Source: JAYODZ01 sp965662735 (GTDB lineage Bacteria > Pseudomonadota > Alphaproteobacteria > RS24). From it: DNA of 64,000 bases. Both the position numbers and the translations under genes were made by a program. Below the pieces are notes generated by a model that searched no databases, was not told the DNA's origin, and worked only from the letters and a program-made list of their open reading frames with translations. Positions 1-8,588 of the stretch are shown piece by piece. The stretch covers positions 124,001 through 188,000 of the forward strand of contig CBFIIU010000002.1 in assembly GCA_965662735.1 (NCBI GenBank), read 5' to 3'. The stretch's first letter is position 1, and each line of letters begins with the position of its first letter.

Positions 1-1071
1 CTCAGCAAGCTCGCGTTGCCCCGCCTTGTCTAAGGCCATCGCGCGCGTGACGGCTGGGTAATGCGCAATGGTATCGCGATCATTACTCTCGACATCATGC
101 CAATTAATGTGCAAATCCCCATGCACAGCATAACGGGCAATAATACTATAAAATGTCAGCTCTCCGTCGGCGGCCAGAGCCATGGCAGCTTCTCCGCGGG
201 CCGTGTCATTAATGGCATAATAGGCGCGGGCGCCCCAAAACAAAGCGGCCGCGCGCATGTGAGCTGAAATATCGGGATGTTTGGCCAGAATTGAAAAATG
301 TTCTGCGGCCAAGGCGGTTTGACCCAGCCGCCAAGCAGCTAGTCCCACATGCCAATCGGCCTCGGGCACTTCCGCACGCGAGCGTGTCGCCTCTAGGGCA
401 ATTTTCAAGGCAATTTGAGGTTTGCCCTCAATATAATAGCTGCGCGCGATGAGGGCTTTGAGGTCGTCTGTTTCAGCGGCCGATAAATAGCGATCACGCG
501 CTGGCGCCGAAATATAACGATAGGCTTGGGTGGGGCGCTCGCGATAGATCATCCGCCGAACTTCTCGAGCAATTCGGCGAGGCGTGGCTTGCCGAAATAA
601 AGTGGGGCCTTGTTTCAGGCGCGATTGTTGGAAAACCCGCGATGGCGGTTTTTTGGGCATCGCCGTGCCCCGCGGCTGGCGCTTGCGGGCGAGTTCATAG
701 ACCTGCCAGGCGCCTGGATGGTCGGCGTATTTAACCAGCCAATTACGTAATTCCGTCCACGTGCTGCGATAGGCGGTCGGATGCATGTAGCGTTGGCGAT
801 AAACGTGACCCAATAAAATCGGGTCGGTAATTTGGGCCAAAAGCTGATCGGCTGCCCGCCATTTCGCCTGGTCTTGGAGTTCAAATATTTTCTGATACAG
901 CACGAAATCGCTGGGCCGCGGGGGCGCTTCATATGCGGGCCGCGGGAGGGGCGGTATTTCTCGAAATGCCGCTTGCGCCGGATGACTGAGTGCGCTCGAT
1001 ACTAAAGCGAGCGCCGCCGCGCTGAGGGCTGTCCGGCGACCAAATGCACAAAGTCGCGAGAAGGTCATCAT
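1..1071 (-). CDS. Soluble lytic murein transglycosylase, N-terminal part (runs off window)
   Basis: An open minus-strand frame of 357 codons with no stop runs from ATG at 1071 off the left edge. The first 34 residues form a signal peptide (MMTFSRL..., a hydrophobic Ala/Leu stretch, then SHPAQA). The mature part reads as an alpha-helical superhelix with the pattern RYMHPTAYRST...KYADHPGAWQ, then many helical Tyr/Ala/Arg-rich units ending near LDKAGQRELAE. This resembles the N-terminal domain of Slt70-like transglycosylases, which cleave peptidoglycan in the periplasm. The catalytic SLT domain would lie outside the window, so the activity is inferred. The start overlaps the upstream glycosylase stop in ATGATGA, indicating translational coupling. 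Confidence 0.72.
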   Translation of the reverse strand, partial: MMTFSRLCAFGRRTALSAAALALVSSALSHPAQAAFREIPPLPRPAYEAPPRPSDFVLYQKIFELQDQAKWRAADQLLAQITDPILLGHVYRQRYMHPTAYRSTWTELRNWLVKYADHPGAWQVYELARKRQPRGTAMPKKPPSRVFQQSRLKQGPTLFRQATPRRIAREVRRMIYRERPTQAYRYISAPARDRYLSAAETDDLKALIARSYYIEGKPQIALKIALEATRSRAEVPEADWHVGLAAWRLGQTALAAEHFSILAKHPDISAHMRAAALFWGARAYYAINDTARGEAAMALAADGELTFYSIIARYAVHGDLHINWHDVESNDRDTIAHYPAVTRAMALDKAGQRELAE

Positions 1072-1985
1072 GCCGTCACCTGAGACGCGAGTTTTGCTCT
1101 TAAGGCGCATAAATCAGCCCAGGCCTCGGCTTTGCGCGCCGGTGTCCGCAGTAAAAAGGCAGGGTGGAACATGGGTAAAATGGGTATATCGCGCCCGGCA
1201 CAGGGCAGGCTCGACCATTGGCCCCGCAGCTTTGTGATCCCCGTCGGGCTGTTTAACAAGGCTTTGGCCGCCGTTCCACCGACGGCAACGATGATGTCGG
1301 GGGACACGAGCTCAATATGGCGCATCAGGAAGGGCAGAAAAAGGGCGACTTCATCGCTCGAGGGCGTGCGGTCGCCGGGGGGCCGCCAAGGGATCAGATT
1401 AGCGATATAAACTGTGCTCCGATCGAGCCCGATATGAGCCAACATTTTATCAAGCAATTGGCCGCTCGGCCCAATAAAGGGCTTGGCTTGTTGATCTTCC
1501 TCACGCCCCGGCGCTTCCCCGATCAACATCACCCGGCTTTCAGGGTTTCCATCGCTGAAAACCATATTTTTGGCCATTTTCTTGAGGCTTGACCCGTCGA
1601 AATTTGAGAGAGCGTCGCGCAGATCGCTCAATGATGCGATTTCGGCAAGGTTCGGGGCCGCTAAAGGCGGTATTGATTGAGCGAAAACCTGTGGCTGAGC
1701 CATTGTTTGCTGAGGCGCTCGCGCCCGGCCCTCCTGAGGCGCGTGCGCCTGAGTTTTATGGGGCGCCTGCGCCCGAACAGGTGCAGGAATATCGACCGAA
1801 GGATGCGCGTTGGGCTGATTTGTCTCAGCTGCCTCATAAGCTACTGGTTCGGCTCTGACCGCGCGCTCGGCGCTGAGCGCAAAGCGGTTAAGCGGCTGCT
1901 CATCGATGAGATCGTCACACCCCACTTCAATATACCATTGAAGAAAGTCAATAATTTCCTGTTTTGCCGCTGGAAGTGTGTGCAT
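1068..1985 (-). CDS. Family 4-like uracil-DNA glycosylase without Fe-S cysteines
   Basis: Removes uracil from DNA (base excision repair). Motif I GEAPGREED and the C-terminal HPAFLLR motif place it in the family 4/5-like UDG superfamily. Family 4 enzymes bind a 4Fe-4S cluster with a CxxC at the N-terminus and two later cysteines. Here the CxxC region reads FDGSSLKK, the CRPPG position is WRPPG, and the last cysteine site is hydrophobic (VALFLPF), so all four ligands are absent. An FeS-less UDG class is known from Bradyrhizobium and relatives; this may belong to it. The first ~120 residues are a Pro/Ala/Gln-rich linker after a short helix. I chose the ATG at 1985 (MHTLPAAK); an open frame continues upstream to 2078 but looks non-coding. 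Confidence 0.85.
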   Translation of the reverse strand: MHTLPAAKQEIIDFLQWYIEVGCDDLIDEQPLNRFALSAERAVRAEPVAYEAAETNQPNAHPSVDIPAPVRAQAPHKTQAHAPQEGRARAPQQTMAQPQVFAQSIPPLAAPNLAEIASLSDLRDALSNFDGSSLKKMAKNMVFSDGNPESRVMLIGEAPGREEDQQAKPFIGPSGQLLDKMLAHIGLDRSTVYIANLIPWRPPGDRTPSSDEVALFLPFLMRHIELVSPDIIVAVGGTAAKALLNSPTGITKLRGQWSSLPCAGRDIPILPMFHPAFLLRTPARKAEAWADLCALRAKLASQVTA

Positions 1986-2295
1986 ACTCAAATCTTGTTT
2001 GGACCCCGCCGACGCGCTAATGCCAAAATTGATGATAAACCAACCGAAACTGAAACACTTTGCGACTTGTTGTACCACTTGCGTGCCTNNNNNNNNNNNN
2101 NNNNNNNNNNNNNNNNNNNNNNNNNNNNNNNNNNNNNNNNNNNNNNNNNNNNNNNNNNNNNNNNNNNNNNNNNNNNNNNNNNNNNNTAGCGTTGCAGTTT
2201 TGAGGGAGGTCTATAAACTGCGAACAGAAACACGAATCACTGGACATTAGCATTATTCGCCTGCAAAAAAGGCAAAAGTTTTCGAGGAGATGGAC
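1986..2295. other. Divergent intergenic region, partly masked
   Basis: This region separates the minus-strand glycosylase from the plus-strand ETF-QO gene. Bases 2089-2186 are N, which probably hide one or both promoters. The visible right part holds the ETF-QO ribosome binding site, GAGGAG at 2284-2289. It abuts a first ATG (2290) and lies 6 bases before a second ATG (2296), which decides the start in favour of 2296. I see no gene here. Confidence 0.6.
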
Positions 2296-4023
2296 ATGTC
2301 AGACGCATCGAACGGGCCAAGCCAACATCAGACATCAAATTTGCGGCAGGGCTGGGCGTTAGCGCCAGAAGAGCGTGAGGCTATGGACTATGATGTTGTG
2401 ATTGTAGGGGCCGGCCCAGCGGGATTGAGCGCGGCTATTCGGTTGAAACAAATGGCGGCTGCTGCCGAGCAAGAGATTTCCGTTTGCGTATTGGAAAAAG
2501 GCTCTGAAGTGGGCGCGCATATTCTCTCTGGCGCTGTCATCGACCCCGTTGGCATTGCGCGTTTGTTTCCTAATTGGAAAGAGTTGGGGGCCCCCCTTGA
2601 GACAGCGGTGACCGATGACACATTCTTGGTTTTAGGGCCAGCTGGTGCCGTGCCTTTACCAAATTTTGCGCTTCCGCCGCTGATGAAAAATCATGGCAAT
2701 TACATTGCGAGTTTGGGCAATATTGCCCGCTGGCTGGCTGAGCAAGCCGAGGCGCTCGGGGTTGAGATCTATCCAGGCTTTGCCGCTGCCGAATTGCTGC
2801 TCGATGAAAATGGAGCGGTTCGGGGTGTGGCAACGGGCGATATGGGTGTCTCAAAAACGGGCGAGAAAAAAGACGGTTGGATGCCTGGCATGGAATTGCA
2901 TGCCAAATACACGTTTTTGGCTGAAGGCGTTCGCGGATCGCTGTCGAAAGCGGCGATTAAGCATTTCGCCCTCGACGCCGACTGTGATTATCAGAAATAT
3001 GGAATTGGTATTAAAGAGCTATGGCAAGTTGATCCGAGCAAACATCGCCCGGGCTATGTCCAGCACACGCTGGGCTGGCCGCTAGATAATAAAACAGGCG
3101 GCGGGTCGTTTTTATACCATTTCGGCGATAATTATGTGTCGGTGGGCTTTGTCACGCATTTAAATTATTCGAACCCTTATCTGTCGCCTTATGACGAGTT
3201 CCAACGGTTTAAGATGCATCCTGCTATTCGCGAGACCTTTGAGGGGGGTAAACGGATTTCCTATGGCGCGCGTGCAATTACTGAGGGCGGGTATCAATCG
3301 GTTCCCAAATTAATCTTCCCAGGCGGCGCGTTGATTGGCTGCTCGGCGGGCTTTGTCAATGTGCCGCGCATTAAAGGCAGTCATAATGCCATGGAAACAG
3401 GAATTATGGCGGCTGAGGCGGCATTTGAGGCGGTGTCTGCAGGACGGGCGCATGATAATTTGGATGCCTATGCAGCCGAATATGCGACGAGCCGCGTGGC
3501 CAAGGAATTGGCTATGGTGCGGAATGTGAAGCCGCTTTTGTCGCGCTTTGGCAATGTATTGGGCACTATGCTGGGCGGCATCGATATGTGGATGCGGACG
3601 CTCAAAATCGGTCTTCCCTTTACTTTGTCGCACGGCAAGCCTGACTATGCGGCCTTGAAAAAAGCGGCAGATTGTAAACCGATTGATTACCCCAAGCCGG
3701 ATGGTGTGGTGGCCTTCGATAAATTATCTTCCGTATTTTTGTCGGCGACCAATCATGAGGAAGACCAACCCGCGCATTTGACATTGAAAGATGCGACTGT
3801 GCCGGTCAATGTGAACCTTCCGGAATATGATGAGCCGGCTCAGCGTTATTGCCCGGCCGGGGTCTATGAAATTGTGCGTAATGAAGACGGGTCAAATCCT
3901 CGACTTCAGATCAATGCACAAAATTGTGTTCACTGTAAAACATGTGACATTAAAGATCCCAGTCAGAATATAAATTGGGTTGTGCCCGAGGGAGCAGGCG
4001 GACCTAATTATCCTAATATGTAA
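2296..4023 (+). CDS. Electron transfer flavoprotein-ubiquinone oxidoreductase
   Basis: Passes electrons from electron transfer flavoprotein (fed by acyl-CoA and other dehydrogenases) through FAD and a 4Fe-4S cluster to ubiquinone at the inner membrane. The N-terminal dinucleotide fold has DYDVVIVGAGPAGLSAA near residue 35. The middle carries the conserved YGIGIKELW and GGSFLYHF segments. The C-terminal ferredoxin-like part has CPAGVYE followed by CVHCKTCDIKDP, giving four cluster cysteines, and ends GGPNYPNM as usual for the family. Length of 575 residues is normal. The 51-base gap to the TPR gene suggests possible co-transcription. The symbol varies in the literature (etfD, fixC-like), so none is given. 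Confidence 0.95.
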   Translation: MSDASNGPSQHQTSNLRQGWALAPEEREAMDYDVVIVGAGPAGLSAAIRLKQMAAAAEQEISVCVLEKGSEVGAHILSGAVIDPVGIARLFPNWKELGAPLETAVTDDTFLVLGPAGAVPLPNFALPPLMKNHGNYIASLGNIARWLAEQAEALGVEIYPGFAAAELLLDENGAVRGVATGDMGVSKTGEKKDGWMPGMELHAKYTFLAEGVRGSLSKAAIKHFALDADCDYQKYGIGIKELWQVDPSKHRPGYVQHTLGWPLDNKTGGGSFLYHFGDNYVSVGFVTHLNYSNPYLSPYDEFQRFKMHPAIRETFEGGKRISYGARAITEGGYQSVPKLIFPGGALIGCSAGFVNVPRIKGSHNAMETGIMAAEAAFEAVSAGRAHDNLDAYAAEYATSRVAKELAMVRNVKPLLSRFGNVLGTMLGGIDMWMRTLKIGLPFTLSHGKPDYAALKKAADCKPIDYPKPDGVVAFDKLSSVFLSATNHEEDQPAHLTLKDATVPVNVNLPEYDEPAQRYCPAGVYEIVRNEDGSNPRLQINAQNCVHCKTCDIKDPSQNINWVVPEGAGGPNYPNM

Positions 4024-4074
4024 ACGAAGGTCGATTTTGATAGGTTCCCTTCCAAAGTCGATCAGGGACAATGC

Positions 4075-5829
4075 ATGACCCAAAATGTCAGTCAGACCAG
4101 CGGCAAGCGCTCTCGTGCGATCACCCTGAGCCTTGGTGCGTTGGGTATTGCCCTGGTTGCTGTATTGGGATGGAGCGGATATCGCGGCTTTGTTACAGGC
4201 TACTTAGCGCATATGGGCGGCACGACAGGTGCTGTGCTGGCGGGTCGGCAAGCCTTTGCCGATCATCGCTCGGCGCAAGCCAGTCAGTATTATGAAGTTG
4301 CGCTGAGCCAATCGCCAGAGGATCTGCAAATTCAGAAAGAGGCGTTTTCGGCGTTTCTCATTAACGGTGATTTTGATCGCGCGATTATGCTGGCGCATAA
4401 ATTAACCCACGATATAGATACCACCCAAGACGCCCATACCGTGCTGGTTGTCACTGCGATCATGAAATCGGATTGGCTGGCGGCCAGAGACTTGCTGGAC
4501 GCGTTTCCAGATGGCCCCGCCAGTCGACTATTCGTTCCTGTTATGCAGGCTTGGATTGATTATGGGCAAAGCGGGACCGTTTCCAATGCGCGCTACCAAG
4601 CCCTTCTTGATCCTGGCCCCTTACTCGCTGTGACAAGCCATCAAGCGGCACTCTTATACGAACTCACCGGACAAGGAGCGGAGGCAGAGAAAGCCTATCA
4701 AAAAGGGGTTCAATCAGGTGGCATGGCTCGCGTGGGGTTTGCGCTCGATTTTGGCGCCTTTCTTGAACGTTCGGGCAAGGACGATCGGGCCAAGCTTTTA
4801 TACGATATGATTGGCCAGTCGATGGTCGATGATCCCGATATCCGCTCTGCTATTATGCGTTTCAAAGCCGGCGAAAAACCTAAGCCCTTATCACCCGTCA
4901 TCGCGCCGCATATCGCCAATGGGTTTTTGACTTTTGTTGAGTCCCTGCGCGCCGATGGCCATGGCCGCTTCTCGCGATCCTATGTACAGCTCGCGCTCTA
5001 TCTTGCGCCGTCAGCGCGAGGCCGTTTACTTCTCGCTGATCTCGCTGCTGATGAAGAAGAGTGGGAGGTCGCGGCTGAGCTCTATGCGAATGTGGGAGGC
5101 GATGATGAGCATCAACGTATCGCGCATATTCGCCAATCGGAGATGCTTGAGCAAGCCGGACATCGCGACCGCGCCGAGACTCTTTTGCAGCGCGTGTTCG
5201 ATAGCCATCCCAATGACGAAGTCGTTCAGTTGGCGTTGGGCGATTTTTATCGACGCGATGAAAATTACGCACGAGCCGCGCCCTTTTATCAAAATGTGAT
5301 TCAGCTGCTGTCAGCCCAAGCTGTGACGGAGAACGACATTCCTTGGGGGGTCTGGTTTTCGTTGGCCATGTGTCAGGAACAATTAGGACAATGGCATGAT
5401 GCAGAACGCAATTTATTGCGCGCCCGCGAGCTCTCAGGCAATTCACCCATCGTCCTCAACTATCTGGCTTATAGCTGGATTGACCGCGGTATCCGCCTCG
5501 ATGAGGCTCGGGTCTTGATTGAAGAAGTGGTCCGCAAAGAGCCACGTAACGGCTTTTATGTCGATAGTTTGGGCTGGCTTTATTTTAAACTTGGCGACTA
5601 TGAAAAAGCGCTCACCTTTATCGAACGCGCCAGCGCCCTAGAGCCAGTAGATCCCGTCATTACCGATCATTTAGGCGATGCCCTCTGGTATCTTGGGCGC
5701 ACCAGCGAGGCCCGTTACCAATGGCGCAAGGCTCTGGCATTTTCCCCCGAGCAAGATGAACGGGAAAAAATAGAACACAAATTATTGCATGGATTGCCGC
5801 CGCTGGGACAAGGTGGAACGGCCATTTGA
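4075..5829 (+). CDS. Membrane-anchored tetratricopeptide repeat protein
   Basis: A 584-residue protein with one N-terminal membrane segment (about residues 14-36, rich in Leu/Ala/Val/Gly), then helical repeats to the end. Clear TPR units lie in the last third, such as NYLAYSWIDRG...EARVLIEEVV, DSLGWLYFKLGDYEKAL and DHLGDALWYLGRTSEAR. The predicted topology is an N-terminal anchor with the TPR domain in the periplasm. TPR domains mediate protein-protein contacts; no specific partner can be read from the sequence. Its stop overlaps the ispE start (TTGA), so the two are translationally coupled, and a TPR gene before ispE is a common alphaproteobacterial arrangement. Function unknown. Confidence 0.85.
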   Translation: MTQNVSQTSGKRSRAITLSLGALGIALVAVLGWSGYRGFVTGYLAHMGGTTGAVLAGRQAFADHRSAQASQYYEVALSQSPEDLQIQKEAFSAFLINGDFDRAIMLAHKLTHDIDTTQDAHTVLVVTAIMKSDWLAARDLLDAFPDGPASRLFVPVMQAWIDYGQSGTVSNARYQALLDPGPLLAVTSHQAALLYELTGQGAEAEKAYQKGVQSGGMARVGFALDFGAFLERSGKDDRAKLLYDMIGQSMVDDPDIRSAIMRFKAGEKPKPLSPVIAPHIANGFLTFVESLRADGHGRFSRSYVQLALYLAPSARGRLLLADLAADEEEWEVAAELYANVGGDDEHQRIAHIRQSEMLEQAGHRDRAETLLQRVFDSHPNDEVVQLALGDFYRRDENYARAAPFYQNVIQLLSAQAVTENDIPWGVWFSLAMCQEQLGQWHDAERNLLRARELSGNSPIVLNYLAYSWIDRGIRLDEARVLIEEVVRKEPRNGFYVDSLGWLYFKLGDYEKALTFIERASALEPVDPVITDHLGDALWYLGRTSEARYQWRKALAFSPEQDEREKIEHKLLHGLPPLGQGGTAI

Positions 5830-6716
5830 ACCCGATCCGCGTCTTTGCTCCTGCAAAAATTAACCTCAGCCTCTGTGTGCTCGGGCGCCGAAATGATGGC
5901 TATCATGCGCTTGAGAGCCTGGTGGGTTTTGCCAGTTTTGGCGATACCGTGATCATCAATCCGACGCAGCCTTCGCAGTTTCGGGTCTCTGGTCCCTTTG
6001 CATCTGCGCTTGCGGGCGAGGGGGATAATTTGGTTCTACGGGCGCAACGCGGTTTGGAACAGCTGTACGGCCAGCCTTTACCTGGACAGATCGAATTGAT
6101 CAAAAACATTCCAGTGGCCTCGGGTGTTGGGGGCGGCTCAACCGATGCGGCTGCAACGCTGAGGGGTTTGGCGCAATGCTATGATGTGCCGGATCACGCT
6201 GTCCGATCTGTTGCGCAGGCCTGTGGTGCCGATGTGCCCGCCTGCTTAGATGGGGGGGGGAAATGGATGACCGGCATTGGCCACGACCTCACCCCGGTGG
6301 CGCTCCCCCAAAATATTGGACTGGTTCTCGTGCGCCCACCCCATGCGGTATCGACGGCCTCTGTCTTCTCCGCCTTGCAAGCGCCATTACTGGACCCGCA
6401 GGTGCAACCAAATTCGCCGCCCGATATAGCCGATCGCGCTGACTTACTGAAGTTTGTTGCGGATGCGCGCAATGACCTCGAGGCGCCGGCAATGAAATTT
6501 GTTCCCGAGATTGAACACGCTTTGGCGCGCCTCAGGGCGATCGGTGGGGTGGCGCGCATGAGCGGCAGTGGGGCGACATGTTTTGCGCTTTTTGCTGCCG
6601 AGGACATGCCGCATGACCTGATCGATCGGCTGGATTTTCCAAGGGATTGGTGGGTGCAAGAGGCGCGTTTAATAGGCGCGGGCGATACAGAATTGCACCA
6701 AATCAATCAGCTCTGA
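5826..6716 (+). CDS. ispE: 4-diphosphocytidyl-2-C-methyl-D-erythritol kinase
   Basis: ATP-dependent phosphorylation of 4-diphosphocytidyl-methylerythritol, the fourth step of the non-mevalonate (MEP) isoprenoid pathway, in the cytoplasm. It is a GHMP kinase: N-terminal APAKINLSL, NDGYHALESL, and the ATP-binding loop PVASGVGGGSTDAAA near residue 97. The C-terminal RMSGSGATCFALF motif is also present. 296 residues is the usual size. It starts with TTG at 5826 inside the stop of the upstream TPR gene. Its last 48 bases overlap the 3' end of the oppositely oriented polyprenyl synthase gene. dxs and ispA, from the same pathway, lie 25 kb away. Confidence 0.95.
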   Translation: MNPIRVFAPAKINLSLCVLGRRNDGYHALESLVGFASFGDTVIINPTQPSQFRVSGPFASALAGEGDNLVLRAQRGLEQLYGQPLPGQIELIKNIPVASGVGGGSTDAAATLRGLAQCYDVPDHAVRSVAQACGADVPACLDGGGKWMTGIGHDLTPVALPQNIGLVLVRPPHAVSTASVFSALQAPLLDPQVQPNSPPDIADRADLLKFVADARNDLEAPAMKFVPEIEHALARLRAIGGVARMSGSGATCFALFAAEDMPHDLIDRLDFPRDWWVQEARLIGAGDTELHQINQL

Positions 6717-7682
6717 TTTAAGCGGTGATGACGGAAAGAGCGCCAAGGCGTCGACGGCGCGGGCGCCATAATGGCGGGCCCGCTCGCGGGTTTCTTCAAG
6801 AGCTTTGGTTTCATGGATCAGTTTGAGGGCGTGTTGAAAGTCGGTCGGGTCATCCGATGGGGTTCGAACAACGCGATTCCAAAACCCACGATCCGCTTCG
6901 GACCCGCGCCGAACGGCGAGCAAAATCGGCAAAGTGATTTTTCCCNNNNNNNNNNNNNNNNNNNNNNNNNNNNNNNNNNNNNNNNNNNNNNNNNNNNNNN
7001 NNNNNNNNNNNNNNNNNNNNNNNNNNNNNNNNNNNNNNNNNNNNNNNNNNNNNNNNNNNNNNNNNNNNNNNNNNNNNNNNNNNNNNNNNNNNNNNNNNNN
7101 NNNNNNNNNNNNNNNNNNNNNNNNNNNNNNNNNNNNNNNNNNNNNNNNNNNNNNNNNNNNNNNNNNNNNNNNNNNNNNNNTGTGCAGATTAGCAAGCTGC
7201 ATCACCTCGCCCTCGGCAATGACGGCCGCAGCATGAGAGAGAATATCAAGGGCTTTCAAGCTTCCCGCGGCAACCATCATCCGAAATGCCTGGCCGAGCA
7301 TAAAATCGCCAACCAAAACACTGGCAGCATTGCCCCACACTTTGCGCGCTGTCGGTAGGCTGCGTCGGAGATCGCTCTCATCGACAACATCGTCATGCAG
7401 CAAAGTCGCTGTGTGCATATACTCAACCGCTGCAGCGAGGGAGATCTGCGCCTCGCCCGAATAATTGCACAGGCGCGCACCTGCGAGGGTCAAAATGGGA
7501 CGAAGACGCTTGCCGCCAGCCTTCACAATGTGTTCGCCGATGGCCGGGATCATATCGACATAGGATCCCATATTCTCCCGCATTAAAATCTCGACAGCCG
7601 CCATCTCCTCCGAGAACTGCGCGCGCAGACGGGCCATTGTGTCAGTCGGTGGATTGCGTCGAAGGGGTAAAATATCGGCCAT
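6669..7682 (-). CDS. ispB: Octaprenyl (polyprenyl) diphosphate synthase
   Basis: Trans-prenyltransferase that extends farnesyl diphosphate with isopentenyl units to make the ubiquinone side chain. The first Asp-rich motif is LLHDDVVDESDLRR, preceded by GGKRLRP near residue 56. The second Asp-rich motif falls in masked bases 6946-7180. The frame resumes after the mask at GKITLPILLAV, at the spacing expected for the family, so the mask is length-true. 337 residues fits IspB-type enzymes. Chain length is inferred from family resemblance only. The 3' end overlaps ispE by 48 bases in convergent orientation, which is unusually deep for two conserved genes. Confidence 0.92.
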   Translation of the reverse strand: MADILPLRRNPPTDTMARLRAQFSEEMAAVEILMRENMGSYVDMIPAIGEHIVKAGGKRLRPILTLAGARLCNYSGEAQISLAAAVEYMHTATLLHDDVVDESDLRRSLPTARKVWGNAASVLVGDFMLGQAFRMMVAAGSLKALDILSHAAAVIAEGEVMQLANLHXXXXXXXXXXXXXXXXXXXXXXXXXXXXXXXXXXXXXXXXXXXXXXXXXXXXXXXXXXXXXXXXXXXXXXXXXXXXXXXGKITLPILLAVRRGSEADRGFWNRVVRTPSDDPTDFQHALKLIHETKALEETRERARHYGARAVDALALFPSSPLKSELIDLVQFCIARAY

Positions 7683-7763
7683 GGCTTAACACTTCAAAAA
7701 ATTAGCTTTTACCCTTAAAAGTCTGACAGGATGGGGTCAAGGGGGCAACTGCAAGATCAGCGC

Positions 7764-8534
7764 ATGAATGAGTTAAGCCAGAGCAGCGTCACGCAAGACG
7801 GGTTTTTGGGAGGTCGCTTGACCATCACCCAACCAAGGACAGGACATCGCAGTGGCCATGATGCGGTGCTATTGGCGGCCGCGATTGCCCCCAATGGCCC
7901 TAATTTGTGCGAATTTGGCTGTGGTGTAGGGGTTGCCAGCCTATGTGCCCTTCACCGGCTACCGACCGCCCATGTGACCGGTGTTGAGATCGATCCCGAG
8001 CTCGGCGCGTTAGCGCGACAAAACGCCCTTGGTAATGGCTATGCTGACCGGTTCTCGGTCGTTATTGGCGATCTTTCGGGGGAAATGGCGGATTTACCAA
8101 TCGCGCCGGCGTCGATGGATCATATTTTCTTCAATCCCCCCTATTATCGGCATGGAGAGGTTCAACCTTTGGCCGATCCAACGCGCCAACAGGCGCATCA
8201 CATGGCCGCCGACGGCCTCGATCTGTGGAGCCGCCGCGCGGCCAGTTTTTTGCGTGCCAAGGGGCAGGTCACGGTCATTGGACCGGCGCGCGATCTACCA
8301 CATCTTTTAGCGGCCTTGTCGCCGCGCTTTGGTGATTTGCGCCTCAAACCGATCATGCCGCGTCCCGATGCCGAAGCCAGTCGGATCATCATCACAGGTC
8401 AGCGGGATCGACGGGGCTCTGTGTCCTTATTGCCGCCCTTGATTTTGCAAGACGGGGCCGGGCATCCCTCCATCCAAGCGGAAGAAATACTGCGCTTGGG
8501 TCATGCGCTTGCTTTATCGGCGGCGGGGCGCTAA
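7764..8534 (+). CDS. TrmN6-like SAM-dependent methyltransferase
   Basis: Class I methyltransferase of the TrmN6/YfiC group, which in E. coli methylates N6 of A37 in tRNA-Val. The glycine-rich SAM motif CEFGCGVGVASL follows a conserved GHRSGHDAVLLAAA segment, and the catalytic NPPYY motif typical of N6-adenine methyltransferases is at about residue 128. The substrate is inferred, because related enzymes with other tRNA or rRNA targets share these motifs. I chose ATG 7764 (MNELSQ), which places the family-typical DGFLGGRL about 12 residues in; an in-frame ATG at 7731 is possible. It is divergent from ispB. Confidence 0.85.
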   Translation: MNELSQSSVTQDGFLGGRLTITQPRTGHRSGHDAVLLAAAIAPNGPNLCEFGCGVGVASLCALHRLPTAHVTGVEIDPELGALARQNALGNGYADRFSVVIGDLSGEMADLPIAPASMDHIFFNPPYYRHGEVQPLADPTRQQAHHMAADGLDLWSRRAASFLRAKGQVTVIGPARDLPHLLAALSPRFGDLRLKPIMPRPDAEASRIIITGQRDRRGSVSLLPPLILQDGAGHPSIQAEEILRLGHALALSAAGR

Positions 8535-8588
8535 TTTCCGCATAAATTCGGGGCAGCGCGCCTCAGACATTGAGGAGATCAAGAGACG

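Noticed and set aside
615..932. 105-codon minus-strand frame at the left edge
   Set aside because: It is out of frame with the longer uninterrupted transglycosylase frame that starts at 1071 with a signal peptide and continues off the window.
4024..4074. Terminator between ETF-QO and the TPR gene
   Set aside because: A weak inverted repeat (TCGATTTTG/CAAAGTCGA) is present but has a large loop and no T-run.
4898..5446. 182-codon minus-strand frame inside the TPR gene
   Set aside because: Arg/His-rich shadow frame in a gene with clear TPR motifs on the other strand.
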